From: Achromobacter sp. MFA1 R4
GTDB taxonomy: Bacteria; Pseudomonadota; Gammaproteobacteria; Burkholderiales; Burkholderiaceae_B
Assembly (NCBI RefSeq): GCF_900156745.1
Contig: NZ_LT707065.1
Coordinates: 2,852,001-2,916,000 of the forward strand
Direction: 5' to 3'
DNA: 64,000 nucleotides
Shown here: positions 36,001-41,724 of the stretch, one piece after another
Position numbering within the stretch: position 1 is the first letter of the stretch
Layout of the letters: the number at the start of each line of letters is the position of its first letter
Program-made: the position numbers and the translations under genes
The notes under the pieces: model-generated
Databases searched by the model: none
Seen by the model: only the letters and a program-made list of their open reading frames with translations
What the model was told of the DNA's origin: nothing

Positions 36001-38766
36001 GCCCGAGCTGACGTTGTTGGCCGATACGCTGCCCGCGCCGGTGATCACGATGCCGGCGTTGTTGGCCTGCGCCTGGGTGATGGTCAGGTTGGTGCTGGCG
36101 CTGTCCAGATAGACGCCGCCCGAGCCCGCGGTGGCGGACACGCTGCTGGCATTGGTCTTGAGGCTGCGTGACGCGGCGCCGATGATGCCGTTCTGCGCTG
36201 ACAGCGTCAGCGCGTTGGCGGAGATCATGGTGGCGTCGTCGCCGTCGTCGACGATGCCGCCCAGGCCCGACGTCAGCGTGGCCATCGCGCCCGCCTTGAT
36301 GGCGCCGACCGTCAATGGGCCGCCAGTCCAGACGGACAGCGAGCCGGTGGTGTCGATCGAGCGCAGCGCCAGGCTGCCCGTATTGTTCAGAAACACGCCG
36401 CCGGCGCCGCTTGCGGCCGTCAGCGTGGCGGTCTGCGTATTCAGGGCCTGGGCCGCGGCGCCGATGGCGCCGTTGTTGCCGGTGCTGCCGGCCGCCTTGA
36501 GCGCGATGCTGCCGGCGGTGATGATGTCCGAGCCATTGCGGGCCAGGATGTCGCCCGCCGTGGACGTGAGCGCCAGGGCGCCGGCGCCCAGCGCGATATT
36601 GCCCGCGTTGATCGTGCGATCGCCCGTGAACGAGAAGTTCAGGCCGTCCTGGGCGACCGTGTTCAGCTGGTAGCTGCCCGTGTCGGTCAGCGAGAACACC
36701 ATGCCGCCGGCGGACGTAAGCTGATACGTGTTGTTGACGCCGGGTTGCGCGTGGCGGCTGGTGATGTCCAGCGAGCTCAGTACGGAGCGGTTGGCCACGG
36801 CGAGGTTGCCGCCGGTGGCCAGCGCCAGGCGGGCGGTCTGGGTGTTGACGGCGTTGCCGGCCTCGCCGATGCTGCCGCCGCTGGCGTCCAGCGTGACGGT
36901 GTTGCCCGCCACCACCTGATTGGCGCCGCCGGTGTTGCGGATGGCGCCCGCGCTGGTGCGCACCAGCGCCGCGCCGCTGCCGGCGTCGATGACGTTGGCC
37001 AGGTTGATGTCGCCGGTGGCGTTCAGCGTGATCGCGCCGCCGCGGCTGGTCAGCTTGCCGATGTTGTCCAGCGTGCTGCCCACGCCCAGGGCTTCCAGCG
37101 TGATGGCGCCGCCCTGGGTGCTGATTTCGGTGTTCGAATTCTCGAAGCGGATGCCGCCCGTCTGCGTCGAACGCAGCGTGAAGCTGTTGCCCGACACGGT
37201 CTGCAGGTTGATCGCGGCCATGTCCGCGATCGTGATCTGGCCGGTGGCTTCCAGCTTGATGTTCGTCGTGCCGGCCAGGCTTTCCAGCAGGCCGCGCGAC
37301 ACAGTGTTGTTGGCGGCGTTGGCATCGCCGCCATTGATGGTGCCGTCGCCCGCGCTGCCGTCCAGCGCGCCCGAGCCGCTGCCCGAATCGACGATGCGCA
37401 GGTCGGTCGGGTCGATGAGCAGCAGGCCCGTCTTGCCCTTGGGGGCGCGCATGTCGACCGAACCGGTCAGGCCGATGTTCTTCTTGCTGGAGACTTCGGC
37501 AAAGCCGCCGTCGCCGCCCTGTTCGCCGCCGCGCGCCGACAGGCTGCCGGCAAACGCCGTGGCGTCGTTGGACCACATCGTGACGCTGCCGCCGTTGCCC
37601 TTGACCAGCGCATCGGCCTTGAGCGTGGCGCCTGCCGCCACCTTGACGCTGGACGACTTGCCGCTGAACGCGGCCGAGCCGTCGTCCGGCGCGACGCCCA
37701 GGCTGCCCAGGGCGATCTCGCCGCCGCCGGCGGCGCCCGAGACGTCGATGGCCGCGGTGCGGGTGACATCCACATGCTCGCCCGTGACGACGACCTTGCC
37801 GCCTTGCTGGCCCGCGCCCACGCCCGTGGCGTCGACCTTGCCGGCGATCCGGACCGTGCCGGCGTCGCCGCCGGACAGCACGATCTTGCCGTTCTGCGTG
37901 CCGACCGACCGGGCGGTGACGATGCCGTCGGTGTTCACGACGTTGTCGATCACGCCCTTGACCGTGCGCGCGGTCATCAGCACCATGCCGCCATCGGCGC
38001 GGATTTCGCCGGTATTGGTGACCAGCACCGAAACCGGCTTGCCGTTTTCGTCCTTGGGCAGTTCGTTGATGGTCGAGGTGGCGTCGAAGCTGAGCAGCCC
38101 GTCGCCGTGGAAGTCCACCGTGACGGTGTTGGCGCCAGCCAGGGCCACGCGCCCCAGCTTGGCCTGAATCACGCCCGAGTTGCGCACCGACGGCGCGACC
38201 AGCGCGGCCAGGCCGCTGTCCTTGATGCTGATCGTGCCTTCGTTGACGATCATGGCATCGGTCTTGGACGAGGCCTGGTTGAACTTGTACTTGCCGGCCA
38301 GGAAGTCCTTGTCGCTGATGTTCGCCGTGGTGGCGACCAGGCCGCCCACGTCGATCCGCGCGCCCTTGCCGAACACCACGCCGTTCGGGTTGACCAGCAT
38401 CACCGTGCCGTTGGCGTTCAACTGGCCGAAGATGGCCGACGGGTCATTGCCGACCACGCGGTTCAGCGTGACGCTCTTGCTGCCGGGCTGGCGGAAGTTG
38501 ACCGTCTCGTTGGCGCCGATGCTGAAGTCTTTCCAGTTGATGATCGCCTTGCCGGTCGACTGCTTGATGTCCAGCGTGCCGTTGCCACGGTCGATGATGG
38601 TGGCCGAGCCGCCCACCACGTTGCCGCCGGTGGGATTGGCGTGCGCACCGCTTGAAGCGAGCGAGCCGATCACCATGGCCAGCGTGCTGAGCGCGGGCAG
38701 GGTGGCTTCTTTCTTCAGGCGCAAGCGGCGAGCGGGTTGGGCGAGGCTGCGGGGTTTGCCATTCAT
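24091..38766 (-). CDS. Giant TpsA adhesin, filamentous haemagglutinin-like (4,891 aa)
   Basis: A two-partner-secretion exoprotein. A long signal peptide (about 43 residues, ending ASSGAHA) leads into the TPS domain, with NPTGGNVVGGSATI, LNRVVGNDPSAIFGQLNANG and the hallmark NPNGVVFGKGARIDVGG. The rest is predicted beta-helix. Residues about 650-2,870 hold some eleven copies of a module ending in variants of GLNFSFTGDRTI-x-GxID. Residues about 3,910-4,580 hold four copies of a roughly 170-residue module (DTTGxQxY...GDGxxxLxIDGDAxL). The C-terminus is a hydrophilic tail (NPPSDDERRNDDAQTRTL) with no recognised toxin or pro-domain. I saw no cysteine and no RGD. It is encoded between its transporter TpsB and sapC. 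Confidence 0.92.
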   Translation of the reverse strand: MNGKPRSLAQPARRLRLKKEATLPALSTLAMVIGSLASSGAHANPTGGNVVGGSATIIDRGNGTLDIKQSTGKAIINWKDFSIGANETVNFRQPGSKSVTLNRVVGNDPSAIFGQLNANGTVMLVNPNGVVFGKGARIDVGGLVATTANISDKDFLAGKYKFNQASSKTDAMIVNEGTISIKDSGLAALVAPSVRNSGVIQAKLGRVALAGANTVTVDFHGDGLLSFDATSTINELPKDENGKPVSVLVTNTGEIRADGGMVLMTARTVKGVIDNVVNTDGIVTARSVGTQNGKIVLSGGDAGTVRIAGKVDATGVGAGQQGGKVVVTGEHVDVTRTAAIDVSGAAGGGEIALGSLGVAPDDGSAAFSGKSSSVKVAAGATLKADALVKGNGGSVTMWSNDATAFAGSLSARGGEQGGDGGFAEVSSKKNIGLTGSVDMRAPKGKTGLLLIDPTDLRIVDSGSGSGALDGSAGDGTINGGDANAANNTVSRGLLESLAGTTNIKLEATGQITIADMAAINLQTVSGNSFTLRSTQTGGIRFENSNTEISTQGGAITLEALGVGSTLDNIGKLTSRGGAITLNATGDINLANVIDAGSGAALVRTSAGAIRNTGGANQVVAGNTVTLDASGGSIGEAGNAVNTQTARLALATGGNLAVANRSVLSSLDITSRHAQPGVNNTYQLTSAGGMVFSLTDTGSYQLNTVAQDGLNFSFTGDRTINAGNIALGAGALALTSTAGDILARNGSDIITAGSIALKAAGSTGNNGAIGAAAQALNTQTATLTAASGAGGVFLNNTGSLALRSIDTTGSLSVWTGGPLTVGAIKAGAMATLTSGLGGIVDDGDDATMISANALTLSAQNGIIGAASRSLKTNASSVSATAGSGGVYLDSASTNLTITQAQANNAGIVITGAGSVSANNVSSGGGAINLTGNSISAGQVNAGGGNVTLTARAGSITGSSASLITGNVVTLLAPTASSAYTVGTAGTYLRTAAGEVKATGNAIYLSQALGSVLLDDLKAANGIVVLGAADLTANRLDAGTGTLYLNALGGDILRANANSELAGNSINLQAQRHIGTASDRIKTATTNLALASGGDIYVDNPGKTLTYLTVSNSHADPARRNTLQVSAPFLAFDVNDDLGTAYELKQVYSSLLSQFAFTGDQNLKLGNLRAGSMVTLTSTQGSILDDGIADTRVTASNVSLVANQNIGTSTDYVSVNAPYLSLSTRGNLYATDIADLSSLSITARHQDADDRYVLDVRAPSLLFNITDDVGGHTIHEVRDANAVNFTFTGDRDITVGSIDAGYGGNITLNATGAIHDDSDKTTQLLANSVSLYAGRGVGAAGTGHLDILTSYLSGSASDGGFYAQLPNPVGSGNTTSTVTLNNISATEKVEIDARQGDMLVSGAVRSWNDDVILNAANGSILSSGSGSAYAGGGDVTLTAAGSIGGAYLGSVRYVGISGPGAVNVRANAGGDVYLNGTSSDIRLVSVTAGGQLGYTQSYGTTTVGSLQATGAATLTNYGGSILDDGDAATKIQAGSIALSASGALGATGAALTLQAPDVSLTSTGDVAVDNLAGLTRLAITRNGSAYGTYAITAPNLSAFTLTDDASGIHLKDIASATDLDFGFSANGKHLLVGNIDAGAGGKVTLVSGGNIANDDLANPGAIHAATVSLTAGSGAIGSSADGGTLALTGTSALSLTAGSDIHVDSDTVLRNLAINSLRSAGTASTIEIGGGVGQIITISDDGATQYLEEITGGLTDFSFTGRKNIQVGTIAASNSVSLTTANGGVNSSITSDAGTGRITAGSVKLSATGSDSYLARDAKTGAIGSSTRALRTATGNLTIANNGDIYLNNGGQALNSIDLNLTRRDAYSDVNFDTNAYSFGGLGGQTLAISGGTTLLIGADMSGAALAINADSAISTATINTGATGSVALTSRYANYSVNPTIIRASGQITGNTVSLNALGTNGSINVATNTDNLSISSAGNVSVSNAKQLASLDLKLNHSNSTGASTNTYAITATGLAFSLTDTVGQNGLTLNNISTAGNLALSIASDRTLTVNHIGTGAGGSVALTSSGSIYGVSTSAGSPDIITGDLTLNITGNGSVTGLINTYNPLYTSVDSLSSNVNGSLWVSNNKTLTLQNNSVTGSAQVNVTNGSILQGAGTRFVTPALTLTASQSIGAAGNAVLTDTRQLTTQTGRDLYLDNASNLFSLNVTANHADTAVNNVVQVAAQGLTFNVTDTGAYNLFDVRDTTGLNFWFTGDRTLNLGTVDTGPAHTVSLGATGAGSNIVNLSPASHVTGDSVSLFATGQIGAGPADKIETTTGDLYLTAGGDVYVGNDRDLTGLSLYATGVAPATYDITSNELLFDVVHNGRLQVNEVRDNTGLNLSLSSSVGQDIGIIDTLPTGTVRLSSNNSILGSADDSQRVTAGQVTIVAQGTGGIGAVGREINLSAPLVSIQNVGDVYIDSDTHIDSLSLFSTGNGARTYSINSPTRDGGNIGFTATDGGSASAAGLVLGDITDAGGLNLSVTSDRTITVGTIDVGYDNVSLTSRYGSLLGDGDGDTKIDAASLTLNAANAIGATGAGNAIDTRVSTLTGRAANGGAFITVEGNTSLPSLTSTGASSVSNTVGDIELGTVNTNGNAFSVNNTGGSILSGTINNATTVDLTANGSIGNKSAIRTTNLTGGTTVVTLSARKTDTADGSIALTEAYGLRVASATADGNITLTNDTASLGRDLVVGTIATTDGAVSLTTSRGNIVGADNSNLITADSVTLTANYGTSRSIGSSNANRLHLDTPSLTLATPGSIYVDNLADLTDLTINRANGQGSNLGSAGFLTIDAQNLTFSGADTSNTTALTIVRDTTGLNFTYQAIGAINLNEIDVTQNGSVNLSTNPYYYTGGAIQGMVSTSKITAGDLTLSTGSGNTSNAIGSAGNALNTQVNNITANASGGIFLKQTGSINLGNLRAGEDLSVTTTSGDILVGSVSYGTNRTLTLNAQTGSILAGGGAISGSGTGAITLTARDGIGTRDAAIQIAAPNNPVSATVTGDGSLYLNSTSNLLGGLTTSVANGETRVTSSGNVVVTSMTSATDAAGNGISVNTTSGNIIVKNVQAGATQGQITLNAENGSILADAAGANIQAYGVALNGRYGIGANTAQGRINATGQRVEATTDGAMYLAADNNAVYSYLSGNVIDIAAAGNLQIANAIAANGNGTIKIVGNGANSQLVAGNIDAGAGTVNIDYSKAGSTIVDDREESTRIIGNSVTLKAGAGIGGAEGSADNLQTTAASLTAEVTGNGSIYLDDNRAAGTTLASIVTQNGAIGITTAGPTLVTSAISKTNSTDNDISIATSNGDLSINTIDAKSSGDVTLSAAGSILGALAGNLVFGNSLTATAGGSIGSATDLATGLGGIALRTNVASLGDLSTGADGAVIVLNNVGARALTLAGDVDQAGDNSSVYIRSAGDLDARSGLTGTADNLLLSSGGTLTVASAGVQAQDTVTLAGATDVVAASGTPRTIAMQGDTVNFTSGAAGGDTTLTTQAANANVSLTGTTTAADLTLNNTGALTATLNAANGDITATATDTLNASASVSGSNRTIDLTAQHGDLAFGAIDAGAASGKIILNAAEGSLVGSGLDLTANSLALTSLNGIGDKNAAFATSARELDAQVLGAGDIVVDGAGALTLGRIATADGDIQIAATGDLTSAVGLSAGQNGDVLLASSNGNVLVSHAIAAGDVNDLTVNGAQIAMTAGAVTAGAQSYTGDVTLNGDLTGTAIDIAGNATLAGGTRTLTATGANGNVGISGTLNGSGLHAAIVAQDGDVTLGGNALSLASLTIDAARIDLQGVDTVGSQQYNGDTTLRGVYSAANGAFGVDGATQLGSAVWVLNGDVTFTGEVSGANALIVATAGTTTYGGAVDIASLNHVGTGRVAINGGSVTTTGTQNYAARVELGDDTTLSGSTVTLRDGVDGAHALQIDGTASLAGAIGANTRLASLTVTGPVTLNTSSIATTGDQHYGDAVTMTRNQSLSTTTGDVTFDGTLDGAYDVAIVSTAGGDVTLGGVGNAGLRLGNLTVDTAGATTFNGAVYAASAQTDAPGTVAINGGLVDTTGIQTFRERVVLGADTVLKGSSVNLLGGGDGPHGLTIDGDAVLKGPFGAQDALASLTVNGPASLDGSIGTTGEQSYNGAVVLDGDVALATQGGSVAFNDTVASSQGDAHGLSVTAGAGNVTFTDSVGDAAGGRLGDITIASSGATTLDAPVYAASVTTDAGGTLFINGGLVDTTGAQSYGERVVLGGDTVLTGTTVSLLGGGDGPHDLTIDGDAVLKGAFGAQDALASLTVTGASTLGEGSLATTGDQSYTGTVTLDGDMTVASRDGDIRFNDAVDGAHDLTVSTGTGDVAFAGPVGQDARLGNLTINAAGDTVLDGPVRAATLQTRGNGDLLINGGAVDTTGTQQYGQHVILSGVDTTLTGTTVQLKAGVDGTEPGQQGLIIAGNADIQGDVGATTPLRGLAVQGATTMGPGKVVTTGDQVYTGAVTLTGDRELTSSTGSVVLGSTLDGGNGNNLAIDAGKNVQVAGDATGLGSLTLRAVDTIVFNGDVTAYRVQQLEASTASYNGAVRATGPDGIDISGGSVSFGDDVTADTGAIRIVNTDPAGTTGFAAGSTVRAATGFTQTGGAGLTLPAQLLVAQGPISLGAPARLQGTAATISTIGDITAVGLSGPQTALTLAAGPLGAIRIGLNDADPSHKLDVADLIVPTAGSADVWGTIGGKTGALGAASIKSSLAGSPFYLNGFTWGPTGAINRLAAITAPSMVIPTTPTADSLFRGTVPPDGFGPDALGAYADPQVLKVADASVNWLLPSGVNALLTVPAGNNPVLQGAGDNPQQPAAEGNPPSDDERRNDDAQTRTL
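25020..27020. repeat. Four tandem copies of a ~505-519 bp module in tpsA
   Basis: The string GTCGAC in the DTTG codons recurs at 25471, 25975 and 26494 (spacings 504 and 519 bp), with a diverged fourth copy near 27000. Stretches such as the one from 25802 and the one from 26321 are nearly identical over about 110 bp (encoding LTIDGDAVLKGxFGAQDALA). High nucleotide identity of neighbouring copies implies recent duplication or ongoing gene conversion. Confidence 0.85.
30270..36800. repeat. About eleven diverged copies of a beta-helix module in tpsA
   Basis: Translated copies share the pattern L-x2-L-x-I/V-T-x-H-A-D, then a strand F-x-x-T-D, then D-x-x-G-L-N-F-x-F-T-G-D-R-x-I-x-x-G-x-I-D. Clear members are near 36765, 35430, 35040, 34020, 33610, 32770, 32130, 31740, 31345 and 30315, with a degenerate one near 33180. 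Spacing varies (roughly 390 to 1,335 bp), so this is old duplication with drift rather than a tandem satellite. Confidence 0.7.
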
Positions 38767-38791
38767 GGTCGGTCTCTTGTCGGTCGCTTGC

Positions 38792-40525
38792 TTAGTACTG
38801 GGCCGAAATGCTGAAGAACACGCGGGGATTCTTGTTGCCCTGGGTCAGGACATCCCCGCTGGTGGGCTTGGCCACTTCGAAGGTGGCGTATACGGTTTTG
38901 CTGAGGTTGGCGCGCATGCCCGCGCCAATGGAGGACACGTTCGAGCGGGTCAGGGGCGCGCTGTCGCTGCGCGACCAGATGCGGCCGCCATCGATGAACG
39001 AATAGACGTGCGCGCCGTGCGGCAGGAAGCGGTCGGTCGACACGGCGTAACGCAGCTCCAGCGAGCCGGCCAAGCCGTTGTCGGCGGACATTTCGCCATC
39101 GTCGTAGGCGCGGCCGAAATTCGGGCCGCCCAGCGCGAATTCCTCGCTGGCCAGGAGCGGGCTGGTGCTGTACTGGCCCGCGAACGTGGCCACCATGGAC
39201 AGGCGTTCGGTGAACTGCTGCAGGCGGGTCAATTCGGCGGTGAACTTCAGGAAATCCGAACGGCCATTGGCGCGAGAGGCGAGTTCGGCGCCTTGCTGCG
39301 TCGCGCCCATCGCGTCCAGGCCCTGGTGCACCGTGCCGCGGATGGCGGTGATGCCGTTCCAGCTGTCGGTGCGGTCGTAGCTCAGGCCCGCGCGCAGGAC
39401 GCGCAGGCGGTCACGCGTGAAGGGCGCTTCGGTGATGTCGGTGGTGACGTTGCGCACGTCGAACGTGCCGAAGGCGCGCAGGTTTTCCAGGCGCGAGCGG
39501 ATCAGCGGGTAGGTGACGGTGGCCGCGTAGGCCTGCACGTCGCTGGCGACGTTCAACGGGGCGAGGTCGCGGCCGGGCTCGCTCTTGGCGTAGCTGGCGG
39601 CCAGGCCGAAGGTCATGCCGCTGTCGGTGACCAGCATGTCGTAGTTGCCGGCCACGGCCTGGCTGCGATAGGAGGGAAAGCCCAGGCGGCCGCTCAGCGT
39701 GAAGGTGTCGGCGCGCGCGCCGAACGAATTGAGCGTGACCTGGCCGGTCATTTCGCTCCAGCCCAGATAGGGCGATCCACGGTTGTCAAAGCCCACGGCC
39801 GCGTCGACCGGCTTGCGTTCACTGCGCACCACCAGCACCGAGCCGCCCACTTCCTTGGGCGAAGCCTCCAGCGATGCGCGCACGATCAGGCCATTCAGGT
39901 CGTTGGCCAGCAGCAGTTGGCGTTCGACCTCGGCCACGTTGATCGGGCGCACGCCGCGCAGGCGCTCCACCAGCTTCTCGACCGCGGCTTGCGCCGGTCC
40001 GATGTCGCCGTCGTACATCACATCGGAGACATAGCCTTCCACCACCACGATGCGGAACACGCCGCCCTCGACGGTCTGCTCCGGCACGATGACGCGCGTG
40101 GTCACGTAGCCGTCATTGCGATAGAGCAGTTCGATGTCGTTGGCCACCTTGAAGGCATCGGCCACCGTGATCGTCTTTCCCACCAGATCCTGATAGAACG
40201 CGCTCACTGTCGCGGGGGCGTAGTGCGTAACCCCGTCCACGCGCATGTCCGTGAGCGTGAAGCTCAGCTTGTCGGCGCCGGCCGGCGCCTCGGACGCGCT
40301 GCCCTGCTGCACGGTCACCTGGGGTGCGCCGGGCGTGCTTTCGGGCAGCACGGGTTGCGGCAGCGGGCGGCCCGGCTCGGCGGCCGAAGGCAGTTGCGGA
40401 CGCACGTTCTGCGCCTGGACGGGGCTGGCGACCAGCGCCAGAACCGTTGAGGCAAGACCGACTTGCAGGGAAATGGGGGACAGGAAACGGACGGCGGGAC
40501 GGCAGAATCGGGATAGGCGGGGCAT
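38792..40525 (-). CDS. TpsB outer-membrane transporter (ShlB/FhaC/HecB family)
   Basis: A 577-residue Omp85-superfamily porin that secretes the adjacent TpsA. After a signal peptide ending SPVQAQ there is a Pro-rich linker, then POTRA 1 (about 88-165, with VDGVTHYAPATVSAFYQDLV and a GGVFRIVVVEGYV end), POTRA 2, and a 16-strand barrel finishing in FFSISAQY with a terminal aromatic. The L6 loop motif, usually (V/I)RG(F/Y), appears as FGRAYDDGE. The gene starts the operon and ends 25 bp before tpsA. It is divergent from a two-component system across 380 bp. The assignment is firm; the variant L6 motif is an observation, not proof of altered function. Confidence 0.92.
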   Translation of the reverse strand: MPRLSRFCRPAVRFLSPISLQVGLASTVLALVASPVQAQNVRPQLPSAAEPGRPLPQPVLPESTPGAPQVTVQQGSASEAPAGADKLSFTLTDMRVDGVTHYAPATVSAFYQDLVGKTITVADAFKVANDIELLYRNDGYVTTRVIVPEQTVEGGVFRIVVVEGYVSDVMYDGDIGPAQAAVEKLVERLRGVRPINVAEVERQLLLANDLNGLIVRASLEASPKEVGGSVLVVRSERKPVDAAVGFDNRGSPYLGWSEMTGQVTLNSFGARADTFTLSGRLGFPSYRSQAVAGNYDMLVTDSGMTFGLAASYAKSEPGRDLAPLNVASDVQAYAATVTYPLIRSRLENLRAFGTFDVRNVTTDITEAPFTRDRLRVLRAGLSYDRTDSWNGITAIRGTVHQGLDAMGATQQGAELASRANGRSDFLKFTAELTRLQQFTERLSMVATFAGQYSTSPLLASEEFALGGPNFGRAYDDGEMSADNGLAGSLELRYAVSTDRFLPHGAHVYSFIDGGRIWSRSDSAPLTRSNVSSIGAGMRANLSKTVYATFEVAKPTSGDVLTQGNKNPRVFFSISAQY

Positions 40526-40905
40526 GAAAACTCGGACGGCGAATTGTTACATTTCGACTTAATAGATGCTATTTGACATACGATTCAGGCGTGCGTAAAC
40601 ACTATTCTTCGTCGCTGTTAAACGCCGAAACATGTCGGCCCTCTGGTGGTCGACACCCGGGAACGATAGAAAAATTGTGACGGTCCGCCCCGTTGTCGCT
40701 TGCAAGCTACAAATGCCGGGAACGAATTGTCACTATCCTAGTTTCGCGCTGTAACAAACATTATCGTAAGTGCGCAGTTATTCCATTACCGAGGTTTGCT
40801 GGAATGCAGGGTAGGTTTGCCGCAAGGAAAATTATTCGAGCAGCGGCCTCGGTACTGTCTCCTGTTCGCCACGCGGGCGTCGGGCGGCATGAAAGAATGC
40901 GCGGC
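40526..40905. promoter_or_regulatory. Divergent control region between TPS operon and two-component system
   Basis: AATTGTNAC occurs three times (40542-40550 with T, 40673-40681 with G, 40725-40733 with C), and the reverse complement core GTAACAA is at 40751-40757. The second and third copies are each preceded by an identical CCGGGAACGA (40657-40666 and 40716-40725). The region is far less GC-rich than the flanks. These are candidate binding sites for the adjacent AraC-output response regulator. The repeats are seen; the regulator assignment is inferred. No ORF is supported here. Confidence 0.55.
40573..40601 (+). promoter_or_regulatory. Candidate sigma-70 promoter facing the response regulator gene
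   Basis: TTGACA (40573-40578), 17-base spacer, TAAACA (40596-40601). This would give a leader of about 300 bases that carries the AATTGTNAC sites, so the sites would lie downstream of this promoter and upstream of tpsB. Another start closer to the gene is possible. Confidence 0.4.
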
Positions 40906-41724
40906 ATGAACGACGACTTCCTTTCGATGGCGCCGGGCCAACTCGCCGGCCTGCGCGTGCTGGTGGTCGAGGATCGCCCCGAAGACCGCATGCTGCTGGT
41001 GGACTTCCTGACCAGCCAGGACTGCCGCGTCTATGTGGCCGAGGACGGCAACGACGGCTACCGCAAAGCGCAAATGGTGCAGCCGGACATCATCCTGATG
41101 GACGTGTCCATGCCGGTCTGCGACGGCCTGGCGGCCTGCCGGCTGTTGAAGGCGGATCAGGCCACGCGCGGCATCCCCGTCATCTTCCTGACTGCGGCGG
41201 CCCTGCCCGGCGAACGGGTGGCGGGGCTGTCGGCGGGCGCCGTGGATTACGTGGCCAAGCCGTTCGATTTCGAGGAAGTGCGCCTGCGCCTGCTGATACA
41301 CCTGCGCGTGGCGTCCGCGCCTGCTCCCGCGCCCGCTTTGGCCGCGGCAGGGGCGGAAGATGGCACCTCCGCCGCGGCGGCGGGGGCGACGCTGGATGGC
41401 GTCCTGTTCCGCGCCGCCCGCAAGCTGCTGCGCGAGCGGCTGGATCACACGCCGGAATTGATGGCGCTGGCCCAGGCGTTGAACACCAACGCGCGGCGGC
41501 TGAACCAGGCCTTCCGGCGTTGCGCCGGAACGACCGTCTTCGAGTTTCTGCGGGAAGAGCGCATGCGCGAGGCTCGCCGCCTGCTGTGCGAGACCAGCCT
41601 GGACATCCAGGCCATTTCGCAAGCGGTGGGTTATGGCAACCGGGGTAATTTTTCCACCGCCTTCCGCGAGCGCTTCGGCATGCCGCCGACGGCCCTGCGC
41701 CAGGAATTCGATCCTCATGCCTGA
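40906..41724 (+). CDS. Response regulator with AraC-type DNA-binding domain
   Basis: A 272-residue transcription factor. The receiver domain (residues about 17-135) has VLVVEDRPEDRM (acidic pocket), phosphorylation Asp in IILMDVSMPVCDG (about residue 65), the conserved Thr in VIFLTAAAL and the Lys in DYVAKPFDFEEV. An Ala/Pro linker leads to an AraC HTH (about 180-272), with AQALNTNARRLNQAFRRCAG and ISQAVGYGNRGNFSTAFRER. AraC output on a REC protein is less usual than LuxR or OmpR types. It overlaps the kinase gene by 8 bp, so the two form a coupled pair. ATG 40906 is chosen over 40897 because AAAGA lies at proper distance. Confidence 0.9.
   Translation: MNDDFLSMAPGQLAGLRVLVVEDRPEDRMLLVDFLTSQDCRVYVAEDGNDGYRKAQMVQPDIILMDVSMPVCDGLAACRLLKADQATRGIPVIFLTAAALPGERVAGLSAGAVDYVAKPFDFEEVRLRLLIHLRVASAPAPAPALAAAGAEDGTSAAAAGATLDGVLFRAARKLLRERLDHTPELMALAQALNTNARRLNQAFRRCAGTTVFEFLREERMREARRLLCETSLDIQAISQAVGYGNRGNFSTAFRERFGMPPTALRQEFDPHA

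Noticed and set aside
23302-36171. A stop-free reading frame of 4,289 codons on the + strand, antisense to tpsA and sapC
   Set aside because: Its composition (Arg, Ala, Gly, Val, Gln, Asp and His) is that of a GC-rich antisense shadow. The opposite strand encodes a protein with signal peptide, TPS domain and repeats that match known families. Long antisense frames arise from the codon bias and repeats of the real gene.
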